Notes: generated by a model from the letters alone, not told the origin. Shown: positions 1 through 8,400, counted from the stretch's first letter. The stretch is DNA of 36,910 nucleotides from a virus (IMGVR_UViG_3300042453_002929:1-36910), one strand, 5' to 3'. Numbers and translations: made by a program.

Positions 1-222
1 AAGGGCAGACCCATGCCCCTAGCAAGCGAGGCCATTGCCCAGGTGGTCATGGCGCCAACAAGTCAGCACAGCGAGAAGCCTGTCGAGGTGATGGAGCGAA
101 TCGAGGCTCTTTATCCAAGTGCATCGAGGCTTGAGTTGTTCGCAAGAAAGGCTCGCCCTGGCTGGGATGCCTGGGGAAATGAAGTCTCGCCAACTTTACT
201 GGCGAGCCAAGTCTCGTCATGA
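1..222 (+). CDS. MT-A70-family DNA adenine methyltransferase, C-terminal fragment (5' end outside window)
   Basis: The frame is open from base 1 to the TGA at 220-222, so only the last 73 residues are present. The visible stretch reads HSEKPVEVMERIEALYP, then LELFARKARPGWDAWGNEV. The pattern of a Ser-x-Lys-Pro, an IExxYP and a terminal LELFAR...GWxxWGNE is characteristic of the C-terminus of MT-A70-type N6-adenine methyltransferases, which are common phage orphan methylases that modify phage DNA, often against host restriction. The catalytic DPPW motif lies upstream and cannot be checked. The gene runs directly into the packaging genes on the same strand. There is an internal ATG at base 13, but family similarity already begins before it. 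Confidence 0.8.
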   Translation, partial: KGRPMPLASEAIAQVVMAPTSQHSEKPVEVMERIEALYPSASRLELFARKARPGWDAWGNEVSPTLLASQVSS

Positions 223-305
223 TGAAGAAAGGCACCCACCCCCGGGGAGTCTCTTCGCGAAAGTCGAACGGGACGGAGAACCCTGCGGACTCGCGCCTTT
301 GAGCG

Positions 306-330
306 CCTGCGAAATTTTTGCAGGGGGGTT
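306..330 (+). other. Hairpin plus G-run before terS; candidate cos or regulatory region
   Basis: Bases 223-354 contain no convincing gene. Within them CCTGC (306-310) and GCAGG (320-324) form a stem that extends through an A/T-rich centre (GAAA with TTTT), followed at once by GGGGTTTT. In cos phages the packaging site usually lies just upstream of terS, and an A/T-rich tract next to a G-run is compatible with that. The hairpin also covers the only Shine-Dalgarno-like G-run ahead of terS, so it could instead be a terminator for the methylase transcript or a translational control element. The sequence shows only the structure; the role is inference. Confidence 0.3.
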
Positions 331-354
331 TTGACGGCCAAAAACCGCATTTTT

Positions 355-819
355 ATGGGACGCACCCCGCAGCCCACCAATCTCAAGGTCATTCGCGGCA
401 ACCCGGGCCAGAGACCTCTGAACGACGCCGAGCCGCAGGCTCCTGCGGCCGACCTGACCCCGCCCGAAGTCCTCGACGAAGTCGGGCTTGAAGTCTGGAA
501 CGAGGTCGCGCCGCTCCTGTCGAGGATGGGCGTCTTCACTCAGGCCGACCGGCGACTCCTGACTCGCTACTGCCTCCTCCAGGAGCAGTTCGCTCATGTC
601 GTGAAGCACGTTCGCGAGAATGGGATGACTCAACTGACCCAGACCGGGTATTCGCAACTCACAGCGGAGGGTGCGTTGTTCAAAGGCCTGCCGTCCGAAC
701 TCCTGCGCATCGAGCAGCAGTTCGGCATGACGCCGGCGGCTCGTTCCACCATGAAGGTCTCCAATGCCGCTTCCCAAGAAAACCCTCTTGCCGCGTTTAT
801 CTCGAAGCGAAGCGGTTAA
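355..819 (+). CDS. terS: Terminase small subunit, P27 family
   Basis: This 154-residue protein starts MGRTPQPTNLKVIRGNPGQR, which matches the usual opening of P27-type small terminases (MGRxPxPTxLKxxxGNPGxRPLN). The central part (LDEVGLEVWNEVAPLLSRMG, then FTQADRRLLTRYC) and the end (GMTPAARSTMKVS) also fit the family. Small terminase recognises the packaging site and recruits the large subunit to the portal. I chose the ATG at 355 because of the family alignment. A TTG at 331 is in frame and follows a G-run, but with only about 2 nt spacing. The 3' end overlaps the start of terL by 56 bp, which suggests translational coupling. Confidence 0.88.
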   Translation: MGRTPQPTNLKVIRGNPGQRPLNDAEPQAPAADLTPPEVLDEVGLEVWNEVAPLLSRMGVFTQADRRLLTRYCLLQEQFAHVVKHVRENGMTQLTQTGYSQLTAEGALFKGLPSELLRIEQQFGMTPAARSTMKVSNAASQENPLAAFISKRSG

Positions 820-1063
820 GCAGGGCAAGTCTTTCTACTTCGACCCAGACAAAGCCCAGCACGCGGTCGACTTCTTCGAGAAGTTCCTCGTTCACTCCAA
901 GGGCAAGTTCGCCGGCCAGCCGTTCACGCTGCTTCCCTGGCAGAAGCACGAGGTGATCGAGGAAATCTTCGGCTGGATGCGGGTCGACACCGACACTCGG
1001 AAGTTCCGGGTTGGGTTCATTGAGGTGCCGAAAAAAAATGGCGCCTTGGCCCCCGCAGCCTAG
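764..1063 (+). CDS. terL: Terminase large subunit, N-terminal segment ending inside Walker A
   Basis: From ATG 764 the frame encodes the N-terminal part of an HK97-type large terminase: YFDPDKAQHAVDFFEKFLVH, then GKFAGQPFTLLPWQ and FRVGFIEVPKKNG. The last motif is the beginning of the Walker A loop (EVPKKNGKS in this family). After the Gly codon GGC (1040-1042) the frame leaves terminase sequence, reads six unrelated codons (A L A P A A) and hits TAG at 1061-1063. As written it would give a 99-residue fragment without a functional ATP site. Joined to the downstream segment without the 47-nt insert 1043-1089, it completes the P-loop exactly and yields a 543-residue protein of normal length for the family. 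Whether the joined product is made cannot be told from sequence alone. Confidence 0.85.
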   Translation: MPLPKKTLLPRLSRSEAVKQGKSFYFDPDKAQHAVDFFEKFLVHSKGKFAGQPFTLLPWQKHEVIEEIFGWMRVDTDTRKFRVGFIEVPKKNGALAPAA

Positions 1064-1089
1064 TGTTGCGGGGGCCAAGGTGATCCGGC
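1043..1089 (+). other. 47-nt hairpin insert in the terL Walker A codons; candidate translational bypass element
   Basis: The insert lies between GGC (1040-1042, Gly of the P-loop) and AAA (1090-1092, the P-loop Lys), and itself ends in GGC (1087-1089), so matched GGC codons flank a 44-nt gap. Arms CCTTGGCCCCCGCA (1044-1057) and its exact complement (1067-1080) give 14 perfect base pairs. The stem may extend inward by a G-U and a C-G pair to a 5-nt loop holding TAG. The insert shifts the frame (47 = 3n+2), and an in-frame TGA (1081-1083) closes the downstream frame just before the landing GGC. T4 gene 60 bypassing uses the same elements: matched take-off and landing Gly codons, a hairpin and a stop in a 50-nt gap. 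Function is inference; an inactivating insertion or artefact remains possible. Confidence 0.6.
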
Positions 1090-2442
1090 AAATCAACCCT
1101 CCTCTCTGGTATCGGGCTCTACATGACGGTCGCCGACGGCGAGTCGGCCGCCGAATGCTTCGGCTGCGCGACTTCCCGCGAGCAGGCGAGCATCGTGTAC
1201 AAGCAGATGAAGGAACTCGTCCAGGCGAGCCCTCACCTCTCCCAGATGCTCGAAGTCGTCGAGTCCCGAAAGACGATCGCCTGCACTCCGACGAACTCGT
1301 TCTGGCGGGTGATCTCGTCCGACGCCGGTCGCCAGGAAGGCCTCAACATCCATTCGCTCTGCTATGACGAGATTCATCAAGCGAAGGATCGGAAATTATG
1401 GGGTGCCGTCCGCTACGGCGGAATTTCCAGAGCCCAAAGCCTCATCCTCGCCATTACCACTGCCGGCACTGACCGAGCGAGCGTCTGCTACGAACTGCAC
1501 GAACACGCCCTGAAGTGCATGGTCGATCCTTCGTTCGACGACCAGTTCTTCGCCTTCGTGGCCGGGGCGACGATCGAGGATGATTACCGAGATCCCGAGG
1601 TCTGGAAGGCTGCGAATCCCTCGTTCGGCGTCACGATGGACGAGGAGTCGTTCAAGGCCGACGTTCGGGACGCCGAGGGCTCGAAGGCCAGACTGGCGGA
1701 CTTCCTGCGATACAGGCTCAACGTCTGGGTGCAGGGCTCGAACAAGTTCGTTGACCTGACCCGGTGGGAGCGGTGCAAGCGTGGCTACCCGACGCCAGAC
1801 ACGAAGCGAGAGTGGTTTCTGGGGCTTGACCTCGCGACCACCTGGGACGTCAATGCCCTGGTCGCGGTCTCGAAAGCGATTGACGAAGAGAACGGCGACG
1901 AGGTCTTCGACGTCATCTGTCGGTTCTGGATACCGGAGGACAACGCTGCCCAGCGGCGGGATGAGGTGCCTTACGTCATGTGGGCTCGCGATCCCCGGGT
2001 CGGCTTGACGCTCACGCCCGGCGACACTTGCGACTACGAGTTCATCCGGCGAGACATTCTGGAGTTCGCCAAGAAGCACCAAGTCGTGAAGATCGCGGCC
2101 GACCCTTACAACGCCCACCACCTCCAGCAGCAACTTCAGGCGGAAGGATTGTGCGTGGTAGGCTTCTCGCAGACCTTCAGTTCGCTCAATCACCCGACGA
2201 AACTCTTGGACACGCTAATCGCCCAAGGGCGACTGCGAACTGCGGACAATCCGATCCTCAACAACCACGCCTCGAACTGCGTTCTGCGAACGAACTCAGA
2301 GGGCTACATCAAAATCCAGAAGCCAGCCCCCATGAGTTCGGCAAGAGTTGACGGGATGGCGGCCTTGACGATGGCGATCGCGCTCGCGGCTGACGCGACC
2401 GCCGGAGCCAGGATGCCCGACCCGGAGATCATCGTCCTATGA
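1090..2442 (+). CDS. terL: Terminase large subunit, remainder of ATPase plus nuclease domain
   Basis: Reading from AAA 1090 gives KSTLLSGIGLYMTVADGES, the second half of Walker A. It is followed by a Walker B strand LCYDEIHQ (D186, E187 numbered in the joined 543-residue protein). The RNase H-like nuclease has acidic residues in FLGLDLATTWD (D340), IAADPYNA (D431) and RVDGMAALTM (D514). This is a Terminase_1/HK97-type motor and headful-or-cos cutting enzyme acting with TerS at the portal. The first ATG in this frame is at 1123, so independent initiation would give a 439-residue protein lacking Walker A and presumably inactive as an ATPase. The long, well-preserved frame with all nuclease acids intact argues against an old pseudogene. 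The stop overlaps the portal start (ATGA). Confidence 0.88.
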   Translation, partial: KSTLLSGIGLYMTVADGESAAECFGCATSREQASIVYKQMKELVQASPHLSQMLEVVESRKTIACTPTNSFWRVISSDAGRQEGLNIHSLCYDEIHQAKDRKLWGAVRYGGISRAQSLILAITTAGTDRASVCYELHEHALKCMVDPSFDDQFFAFVAGATIEDDYRDPEVWKAANPSFGVTMDEESFKADVRDAEGSKARLADFLRYRLNVWVQGSNKFVDLTRWERCKRGYPTPDTKREWFLGLDLATTWDVNALVAVSKAIDEENGDEVFDVICRFWIPEDNAAQRRDEVPYVMWARDPRVGLTLTPGDTCDYEFIRRDILEFAKKHQVVKIAADPYNAHHLQQQLQAEGLCVVGFSQTFSSLNHPTKLLDTLIAQGRLRTADNPILNNHASNCVLRTNSEGYIKIQKPAPMSSARVDGMAALTMAIALAADATAGARMPDPEIIVL

Positions 2443-5400
2443 GCGAAGAGCGGGTGCTGTCCGACGTTGTCTGGACACCGGAACGGGGGGCCGAGTCGCC
2501 CGAAGTGCGGTCAATCGCCTGGAACAACTTCCTCCTCTCGGACGAGATGTTCATGGGCCAGTGGCGGACAGCCGCCGAGATTCGGATCACGCCCGAGACT
2601 GCCCTCGCCAGCACTGTCGTGTTGGCTTGTTGCCGCATTTTGGCAGAGACGATCTCTAGCCTGCCACTTCATGTCATGCGGCGGCAGGACAACGGCGGCT
2701 CCACGCCAGCCGCCGACATCCCGCTCTACAAGGTCTTGGCGTTCGCTCCCAACGAGTGGCAGACCAAGTTCGAGTTCTTCGAGCAGATGGTCATGAATCT
2801 GACCCTCTGGGGCAACTCTTACAGCCTCATTCGCTCTGGGCGATACGGGGCAGTCTCGGCGCTCGACAACCTCCACCCCTCGCGGATGGACGTTGAGAGA
2901 CTTGAGAACGGCCGCCTGCGGTACTCGTACACGAACCCCGAGAACGGCCGCCTGGAGCGGTACACGCAAGACCAGATCATGCACATCCGCTGGACAGCGG
3001 AGCCCGACGGGATCAAGGGCATGGTGCCGATCGAGATCGCGAGAGAGGCGATCGCCCTGGCTCGCGCCTGCGAGATTCACGCGAGCAAGTATTGGGCGAA
3101 CTCAGCCCGCCCAGGCGTTGTCCTCCAGACGGACAACTCGCTCTCGCCCGAGGCCGCCGAGCGGCTGCGGGACAACTGGGAGAGGCTGCATAAGGGCAGC
3201 GACCGGGCTCACCGAACGGCGATCCTCACGAATGGACTCAAGGTCGAGCAAGTCGGGTTCAACGCCGAGCAGAGTCAGTTCCTGGATTCGCGGAGGTTTC
3301 AGAGCGAGGAGATCGCCCGAGTCTACCGCTTGCCGATTTCGCTGGTGCAGGGTCAGAGCAGCGGGAACATGGAGGCGACCGGCCAAGAGTTCGTCACCTA
3401 CACCCTGGTGCCGTGGCTTCGCCGGATCGAGAGCGGGATCAGTCGGTCGCTGATCTACAACGACGACGTCTTCTTCGCCGAGTTCGACACCAAGGCCCTC
3501 ATGCGAGCGAACAGCAACGCTCGCGCGGCTTTCTACTCGACGATGCAGAACCTGGGCATCTACTCGATCAACGACTCTCGTCACGACGAGGGCCTGCCGC
3601 CGATCGAGCATGGCGACAAGCACTTCGTCGCAATGAACATGATTCCGCTGGAACAGGCCGTGAAGGGGCCGCAGCAGCCGCAAGACCCGATGGCGGCCAT
3701 GATGGGCGGCGCTCCAGGCGGCCCGCCGCCGGAGATGCCCGGCGCGAAGCCAAGTCTCCCTGGCGTCAAGGTCGGCGAGGCGCCGCCCGAGGCCCCCAAG
3801 GGCCAGCCGTCGGAGAAGAAGCCGATCGCCGAGGGCGACGTCGTGACCTGGGGCGACGGAAAGATCGGCGAACTCAAGCACATCATGGAGCAGGGAACGC
3901 TCGACCTGAAGAGCGGCGAGAAGGTCGAGGTGCAGCCGGGCGAGCCCGTGGCTCTCGTCGTCGATCCCCAGAGCGGCGAAGAGTTCGCGGTCAAGGTCGC
4001 GGAACTCCAGAAGGCGAAGAAGGCCGAGGCCGTCGAGCAGCGGCGTCTCTCGCCGCAGAACCAGTCGCTCTACGATGCCCAGGAGCAGATCGTCCGCGAG
4101 AAGGGACGCTGGTCGCAGGCCGACTCGCACTACCAAGAACGGAATCCGTTCGCCTCGCGAGGCATTCTCTGCCGCAACTGCGTCTACTACGAAGAGGGCG
4201 GGTCGTGCGAGATCGTGAAGGGCTCGATTCGCCCTGACGCGATCTGCAAACTCTGGATCATCCCTGACGAGAGGCTCTCGATTCCCGAGCAGCGGGTCGA
4301 GGAGGAGAGCCGTGCCGCCGACTGCGGCCGCGACGAGAGCGGGAAGTTCGGCCCCAAGAATCAATGCCAGGACGACGATGGAGACTCGTCGCCAGACAGC
4401 GACGGAAAAGACCAGCCAAGCAGCAGCGACGGTGACGGCGACCGCCGGGAGCCGACCGGAGATGGAGATGGAGATGGAGATGGAGATGGAGACGGGGGCT
4501 CTGACCCCAGTCCCGACGCTGACAAAGACTTCAAGACTGGCGAGACTACAAGGGCTGCCCTCAAGTCCATCCGCGAAAGCGGCGGCTTCTCGGTCAACCC
4601 ATTCACGGCCGATAGCCCGACAACTGGCTACATGGTCTCTGTCGTCCCGGCCGCCGAGACGATTCTTGATTCTCCGGATGCCGTGACCGACGAAGTCATG
4701 GAGAAGTTTCTCCGAGACAACGAGCAGGCTTTCAAGGCCCGTCCGACGCTCCATGTGGGGGGTTGGCTGGACAAGGCAACCGGGAAGGTATATCTTGATC
4801 TGTCCGAGCAGTTCGACGATCTCGACGACGCGATTGATTCGGCCGAAAGCACGAATCAGTTGGCGATCTGGGATTTGAACGCCAAGGACGAAATCCGGAA
4901 GGAGAATTACGATGGCAGACGGACAAGAAAAAGAAAAGAATCTCGTTCGGTTCGATCTCCCGGGCGGGCTCGACGCAAAGTCGATCGCAGCGGCGATCCG
5001 CGAACACGGTCGCCGGATTCTCGACGAAGAGAAGGCGAAGAAAGAGCAACAGCCCAAGAAAGACTGATCGCCACCGCTTCTCGCGCGATGGGCAGCAAGA
5101 TGCCCCGCGTCGAGGTTCGCGACATCGGCGAGGCGATCGCGGTCTACGATCACCGCGACGATGTGCTGCTCGTCTCGCCGACGCTTCCGGATGAGTTGCA
5201 GGCGGGATACGCCTCGCAGGCGAACCCCTACATCCACGAGGCGGCTCACCGGATTCACGCCAGGGCGAACCCTCAGTCCTACGAGGCCGCCGTAGCGGTC
5301 GAGTTCTCCGCCGAGCAGCGGAGCCTCATCGCTGAACAAGTCTCGGCAGTCGCTGCGATCAACGGTCGCGAGTTGGTGGCCGAGGTTCTCGCCGGAGTGA

Positions 5401-5474
5401 TGGCCGGCAAGATGTACGGACACGACATCCTGTCGCTCGCCCGGGAGGTGGCCGGAAGTGAGGTGATTCCGTGA
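2439..5474 (+). CDS. HK97-family portal protein with long multi-domain C-terminal extension
   Basis: Residues 1 to about 410 are a standard HK97-type portal, the dodecameric DNA entry ring. Evidence includes STVVLACCRILAETISSLPL, LWGNSYSLIRSGRYGAV, the QIMHIRW segment and RVYRLPISLVQ. Usual portals stop near residue 400-450; this ORF runs to 1011. The extension holds, in order, a Pro/Gly linker, a small beta-rich domain starting GDVVTWGDGKIGEL (about 466-525), a four-cysteine cluster C578-x2-C581-x8-C590-x12-C603, the first cysteine tag (C629, C643), an Asp/Gly repeat, a domain with FSVNPFTADSPTTGYMVS and HVGGWLDKATGKVYLDLS (about 710-820), an Arg/Ser-rich stretch, and a C-terminal HEAAH (933-937) zincin-like motif. 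The Arg/Ser-rich stretch is the other reading frame of a small gene at 4912-5067. The C-terminal part might therefore be a separate gene starting at ATG 5088. Confidence 0.9.
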   Translation: MSEERVLSDVVWTPERGAESPEVRSIAWNNFLLSDEMFMGQWRTAAEIRITPETALASTVVLACCRILAETISSLPLHVMRRQDNGGSTPAADIPLYKVLAFAPNEWQTKFEFFEQMVMNLTLWGNSYSLIRSGRYGAVSALDNLHPSRMDVERLENGRLRYSYTNPENGRLERYTQDQIMHIRWTAEPDGIKGMVPIEIAREAIALARACEIHASKYWANSARPGVVLQTDNSLSPEAAERLRDNWERLHKGSDRAHRTAILTNGLKVEQVGFNAEQSQFLDSRRFQSEEIARVYRLPISLVQGQSSGNMEATGQEFVTYTLVPWLRRIESGISRSLIYNDDVFFAEFDTKALMRANSNARAAFYSTMQNLGIYSINDSRHDEGLPPIEHGDKHFVAMNMIPLEQAVKGPQQPQDPMAAMMGGAPGGPPPEMPGAKPSLPGVKVGEAPPEAPKGQPSEKKPIAEGDVVTWGDGKIGELKHIMEQGTLDLKSGEKVEVQPGEPVALVVDPQSGEEFAVKVAELQKAKKAEAVEQRRLSPQNQSLYDAQEQIVREKGRWSQADSHYQERNPFASRGILCRNCVYYEEGGSCEIVKGSIRPDAICKLWIIPDERLSIPEQRVEEESRAADCGRDESGKFGPKNQCQDDDGDSSPDSDGKDQPSSSDGDGDRREPTGDGDGDGDGDGDGGSDPSPDADKDFKTGETTRAALKSIRESGGFSVNPFTADSPTTGYMVSVVPAAETILDSPDAVTDEVMEKFLRDNEQAFKARPTLHVGGWLDKATGKVYLDLSEQFDDLDDAIDSAESTNQLAIWDLNAKDEIRKENYDGRRTRKRKESRSVRSPGRARRKVDRSGDPRTRSPDSRRREGEERATAQERLIATASRAMGSKMPRVEVRDIGEAIAVYDHRDDVLLVSPTLPDELQAGYASQANPYIHEAAHRIHARANPQSYEAAVAVEFSAEQRSLIAEQVSAVAAINGRELVAEVLAGVMAGKMYGHDILSLAREVAGSEVIP
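4458..4493 (+). repeat. Six tandem GGAGAY hexanucleotides
   Basis: GGAGAT occurs five times followed by GGAGAC, in frame, encoding alternating Gly-Asp just after the first cysteine tag in the portal ORF. The unit is a multiple of three, so copy-number change would alter linker length without breaking the frame. The encoded acidic tract is probably a flexible spacer. Confidence 0.9.
4912..5067 (+). CDS. Small 51-residue protein nested in the portal ORF, +1 frame
   Basis: ATG 4912 is preceded by GGAAGGAG with 7-nt spacing, one of the best ribosome sites in the window. The product starts MADGQEKEKNLVRFDLPGGL and ends in a Lys/Glu-rich tail (KKEQQPKKD). Codons in this frame look like those of neighbouring genes, whereas the portal frame across the same bases gives an Arg/Ser-rich sequence unlike any domain. 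It begins where the preceding portal-fused domain appears to finish (AIWDLNAKDEIRKEN). A single-base change there (TTAC to TTAAC) would give the portal ORF a stop overlapping this start. Either this is a truly overlapping gene or an indel or lost stop has fused the flanking genes. Function unknown. Confidence 0.62.
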   Translation: MADGQEKEKNLVRFDLPGGLDAKSIAAAIREHGRRILDEEKAKKEQQPKKD

Positions 5475-8400
5475 TTTTCCGCGAGGCGACTCTTCGCGGC
5501 GGGGATTACCGCGCGATCTTCGCCGAGACCGAACATCGCGCTGCTGGCTGTGGCCAAAACGCCGACGGCACGTTCGCGCCGAAGAACCAGTGCCAGGAAG
5601 ACGGGGCAGGGGGCGGACTTCCTCCCGCAGCCCGCGACAACTCCTGGAAGACGAGCGACAGTGAGGTGACGTTCTCTGGTGGCTCGAAGATCGAGTCTCT
5701 GGCGATCGCCCAGCCCAAGGCTGTGGCCGCCACGATGAAGCGACTGGGGGTCGATGACCTCGACTCGATCGTTGCGATTGGCGGCGGCGCTGTTCGCGGT
5801 TCGCGAATCTCGGTCGGCGACATGGACGACGAGGCGATCACGGTCTCGCTCACCTCGCCGGTCGATCCATCCGATCCCTCTAGTCCGAACGCAACCACCA
5901 GCGTGATGCTGATGGAGGGCTTTGGAGAAGGCGAGACTGTCGTCGACTACTCCGACTTCCATCCGGGCGGAACGCTGGGAGACGCGAAGGCCCAGGAGGG
6001 TGGCGAGAACAACGCGAAGCGGCTACGACTGGCGAGCATCCTGAAGGAGCGAATGCTCGAATCGCTGCTTGCCGCCGACAAGGCCGGCATCTCGAAGGCC
6101 GCAACGATGGCGGTCGGCAGAAAGGGCGACCCTTACGTCAAGGGCTACCGGCTCTGGCCGACGTTCGGCTTCGACGCCAAGGTTCCCAAGTCGTTGATGG
6201 CGAAGATTCCGGACGAGATTCTGCTCAAGGCCACAGGCGTCGACATTCCCTCGCAAGGCACCGGAAGGATTCCGCGAGAGGTCGTCATCAAGAACCTTCG
6301 CCAACAGGTGAAGAGCGTGACGATCCAGCAACTCATGCAGTTCCGCGCCGGCGAGAACTGGTGGACTGACAACGGCAGTTCCATCGAGATGTCGCTCGAC
6401 CTGAAGGACAAGAACTCCCTGGGGTACAAGAAGTTCCAGGAGGAGTTGAAGAAACTGCCCGCCCTGAAGAAGCGAAACGAAGGCCGCTCCTGGTATCCGA
6501 TCGACGACTTCGAGCGTCGTTCGTGCGACGGCTCCGACAAGGACGAGACTGGCCGGTTCGCGGCAGGCAACGACTGCGGCGGGCAGGGCCAAAGCGGCGG
6601 CTCGTCGCCCAGGCCTCCATCGCGAGCCAAGCGGGAGCAGTGGCGGAAGTCTGAGGACGACGTTGTCTTCCTCGACTCGAAGTCCCTCAAGGAGGGCTCG
6701 CCCGTCATCGGCGGCGAGCGGCTCCACGAACTGGCGATCGAGAGACCCAAGAACGTCGCCGCCGCGCTCGACGCAGTCGGCGTCAAAGACCTCGACACGG
6801 CCGTCAAGATCGGCGGCGGCGCAATCCGAGGCGCAGACGTCCGCGTGCGAAACTTCGGGCCTGAGACTGTCAGCATCTTCATCTCTTCGCCGATCGACCC
6901 TGACGACGAGGACGTCGGCAGCGTCATCACCAGCGTAGACCTGACCAAGTACGACGATGGCCTGGAGGTCTCATACGGAGGCCTAAACACACCCAAAGGC
7001 GTCTCCGACCCATCGCGACTTGACGCGGGGGCTCGCGACAAGACTCGCCTTCGGATCGCAAGTCTCATGCAGGAGCGAATGATCGAGTCGCTCATGTCGG
7101 CCCAGAAAGCCGGCGCGGTTCGCGCCTCGACCTACGCCGCAGGCGACAGCGACGATCCCTACTACCAGGGCTATCGGCTCTGGCCGCAGTTCGGATTCGA
7201 CGCGAAGTTGGATTTGACTCAGTACCAAGTCCCTCCCGAGATCGTCCTCGCCTCCTTCAAGAAGAAGGCCCCTGAGTCGGCGAGCGAGGCCGCCAAGCAG
7301 GCCAAGAAACTCACCTCCAAGGGCTTCACGCTTCAGCAGTTGATCTCCACTCGCGAGGGCAAGAAGTGGTGGGACGACAACGGCTCAAGCGTTGATATGA
7401 CCATCGACCTCAAGGACAGGAAGTCCCTGGGCTACAAGAAGTTGGCGAGGCTCAAGAAACTGCTTCCCAAACTCAAGGAGCGGAACGTCGCCGAGGGTCG
7501 AACCCTTTTGGGCTGGCTGATCGAGGAGGTGAGCCGCCGCTCGATGTCGGTGATGGGATTCTTTGGCGGCCTGAGTCGGGCGATCGAGCAGCGGGACTGC
7601 GGGCCATCAGACAAGAAGGCAGACGGCACGTTCGCCCCCGGCAACGACTGCCAGGAAGGTGCAGGGGGAGGTGACTCGCCTAAGCCCGGAGGCGAAAAGC
7701 CCAGGTCGGTGATCTGGACGCCGGGCCAGTCCGCAGGGCTCGTGACCTCGAAGGCCAGAGAGAATCCACCTACCACGCGCAGCGACGACGGGAAGAGAAT
7801 CGCCTCGACGTCGATCCCCGACGCGCATGTCTACGAGGGCCGGGGCGGCCGCGAGTTCGTCGGCACCGTGGACGTCGGCGGCGCGTTGGCGTCGGAGCAA
7901 GACACGATCCGAGGCGAGAAAATCGACACGGGCAAGAAGGTGCTTGACGGCGCAGAGTCCGAGTACATTCTCGCCGCCCTGGAAGAGCAAGTCCGCGAGG
8001 CCACGGGGCGAGGCATCGAGCCCAAGTTCTATTCACCAGAGGAGCGAGAGGAGCAACTGGCGGCCTTCGCCGGGATGATCCCCGAAGTCCGCGGCGGGCG
8101 AACGAAGTCTGGAGCCATGATCGAGCAGGAAGACGCGGAACACTTGTTCCGAGTCCTTCAGGCGATCACCAGCCCCAACGCATCGCCGTTCATCAATATG
8201 CAGCGAACTGACTCGCTGCTTCAGAAGTTCTTCTATGGCGACGGGCTCGTCACGACCTCCGACTCGCTCGGCGTGACCGGAGCCGGGATCAAGAAGTCGC
8301 TCCGCAGGTTCCAGAAGATCGTAGACACGCTCGGCAAGCGAACCGATGGCAGCATCGACACGGCGGCAGGGCTTCGAGCGGCAAGGGAGTTGCTCCAGGG

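Noticed and set aside
1031-1038. Simple -1 slippage on the A8 run as the explanation for terL
   Set aside because: A -1 shift there reads to the TGA at 1081-1083 before reaching terminase sequence, and would put about 16 foreign residues into the P-loop.
1011-1367. Open frame crossing the terL insert without a stop (118 codons)
   Set aside because: Its product is Arg-rich and unlike any protein. It is frame three of terL, and using it would need two separate frameshifts.
3102-5423. Long open frame of 773 codons on the - strand opposite the portal ORF
   Set aside because: It mirrors the coding strand of a G+C-rich gene; its product is low-complexity (Arg, Leu, Val, Asp runs) with no domain, and the + strand frame has clear portal motifs.
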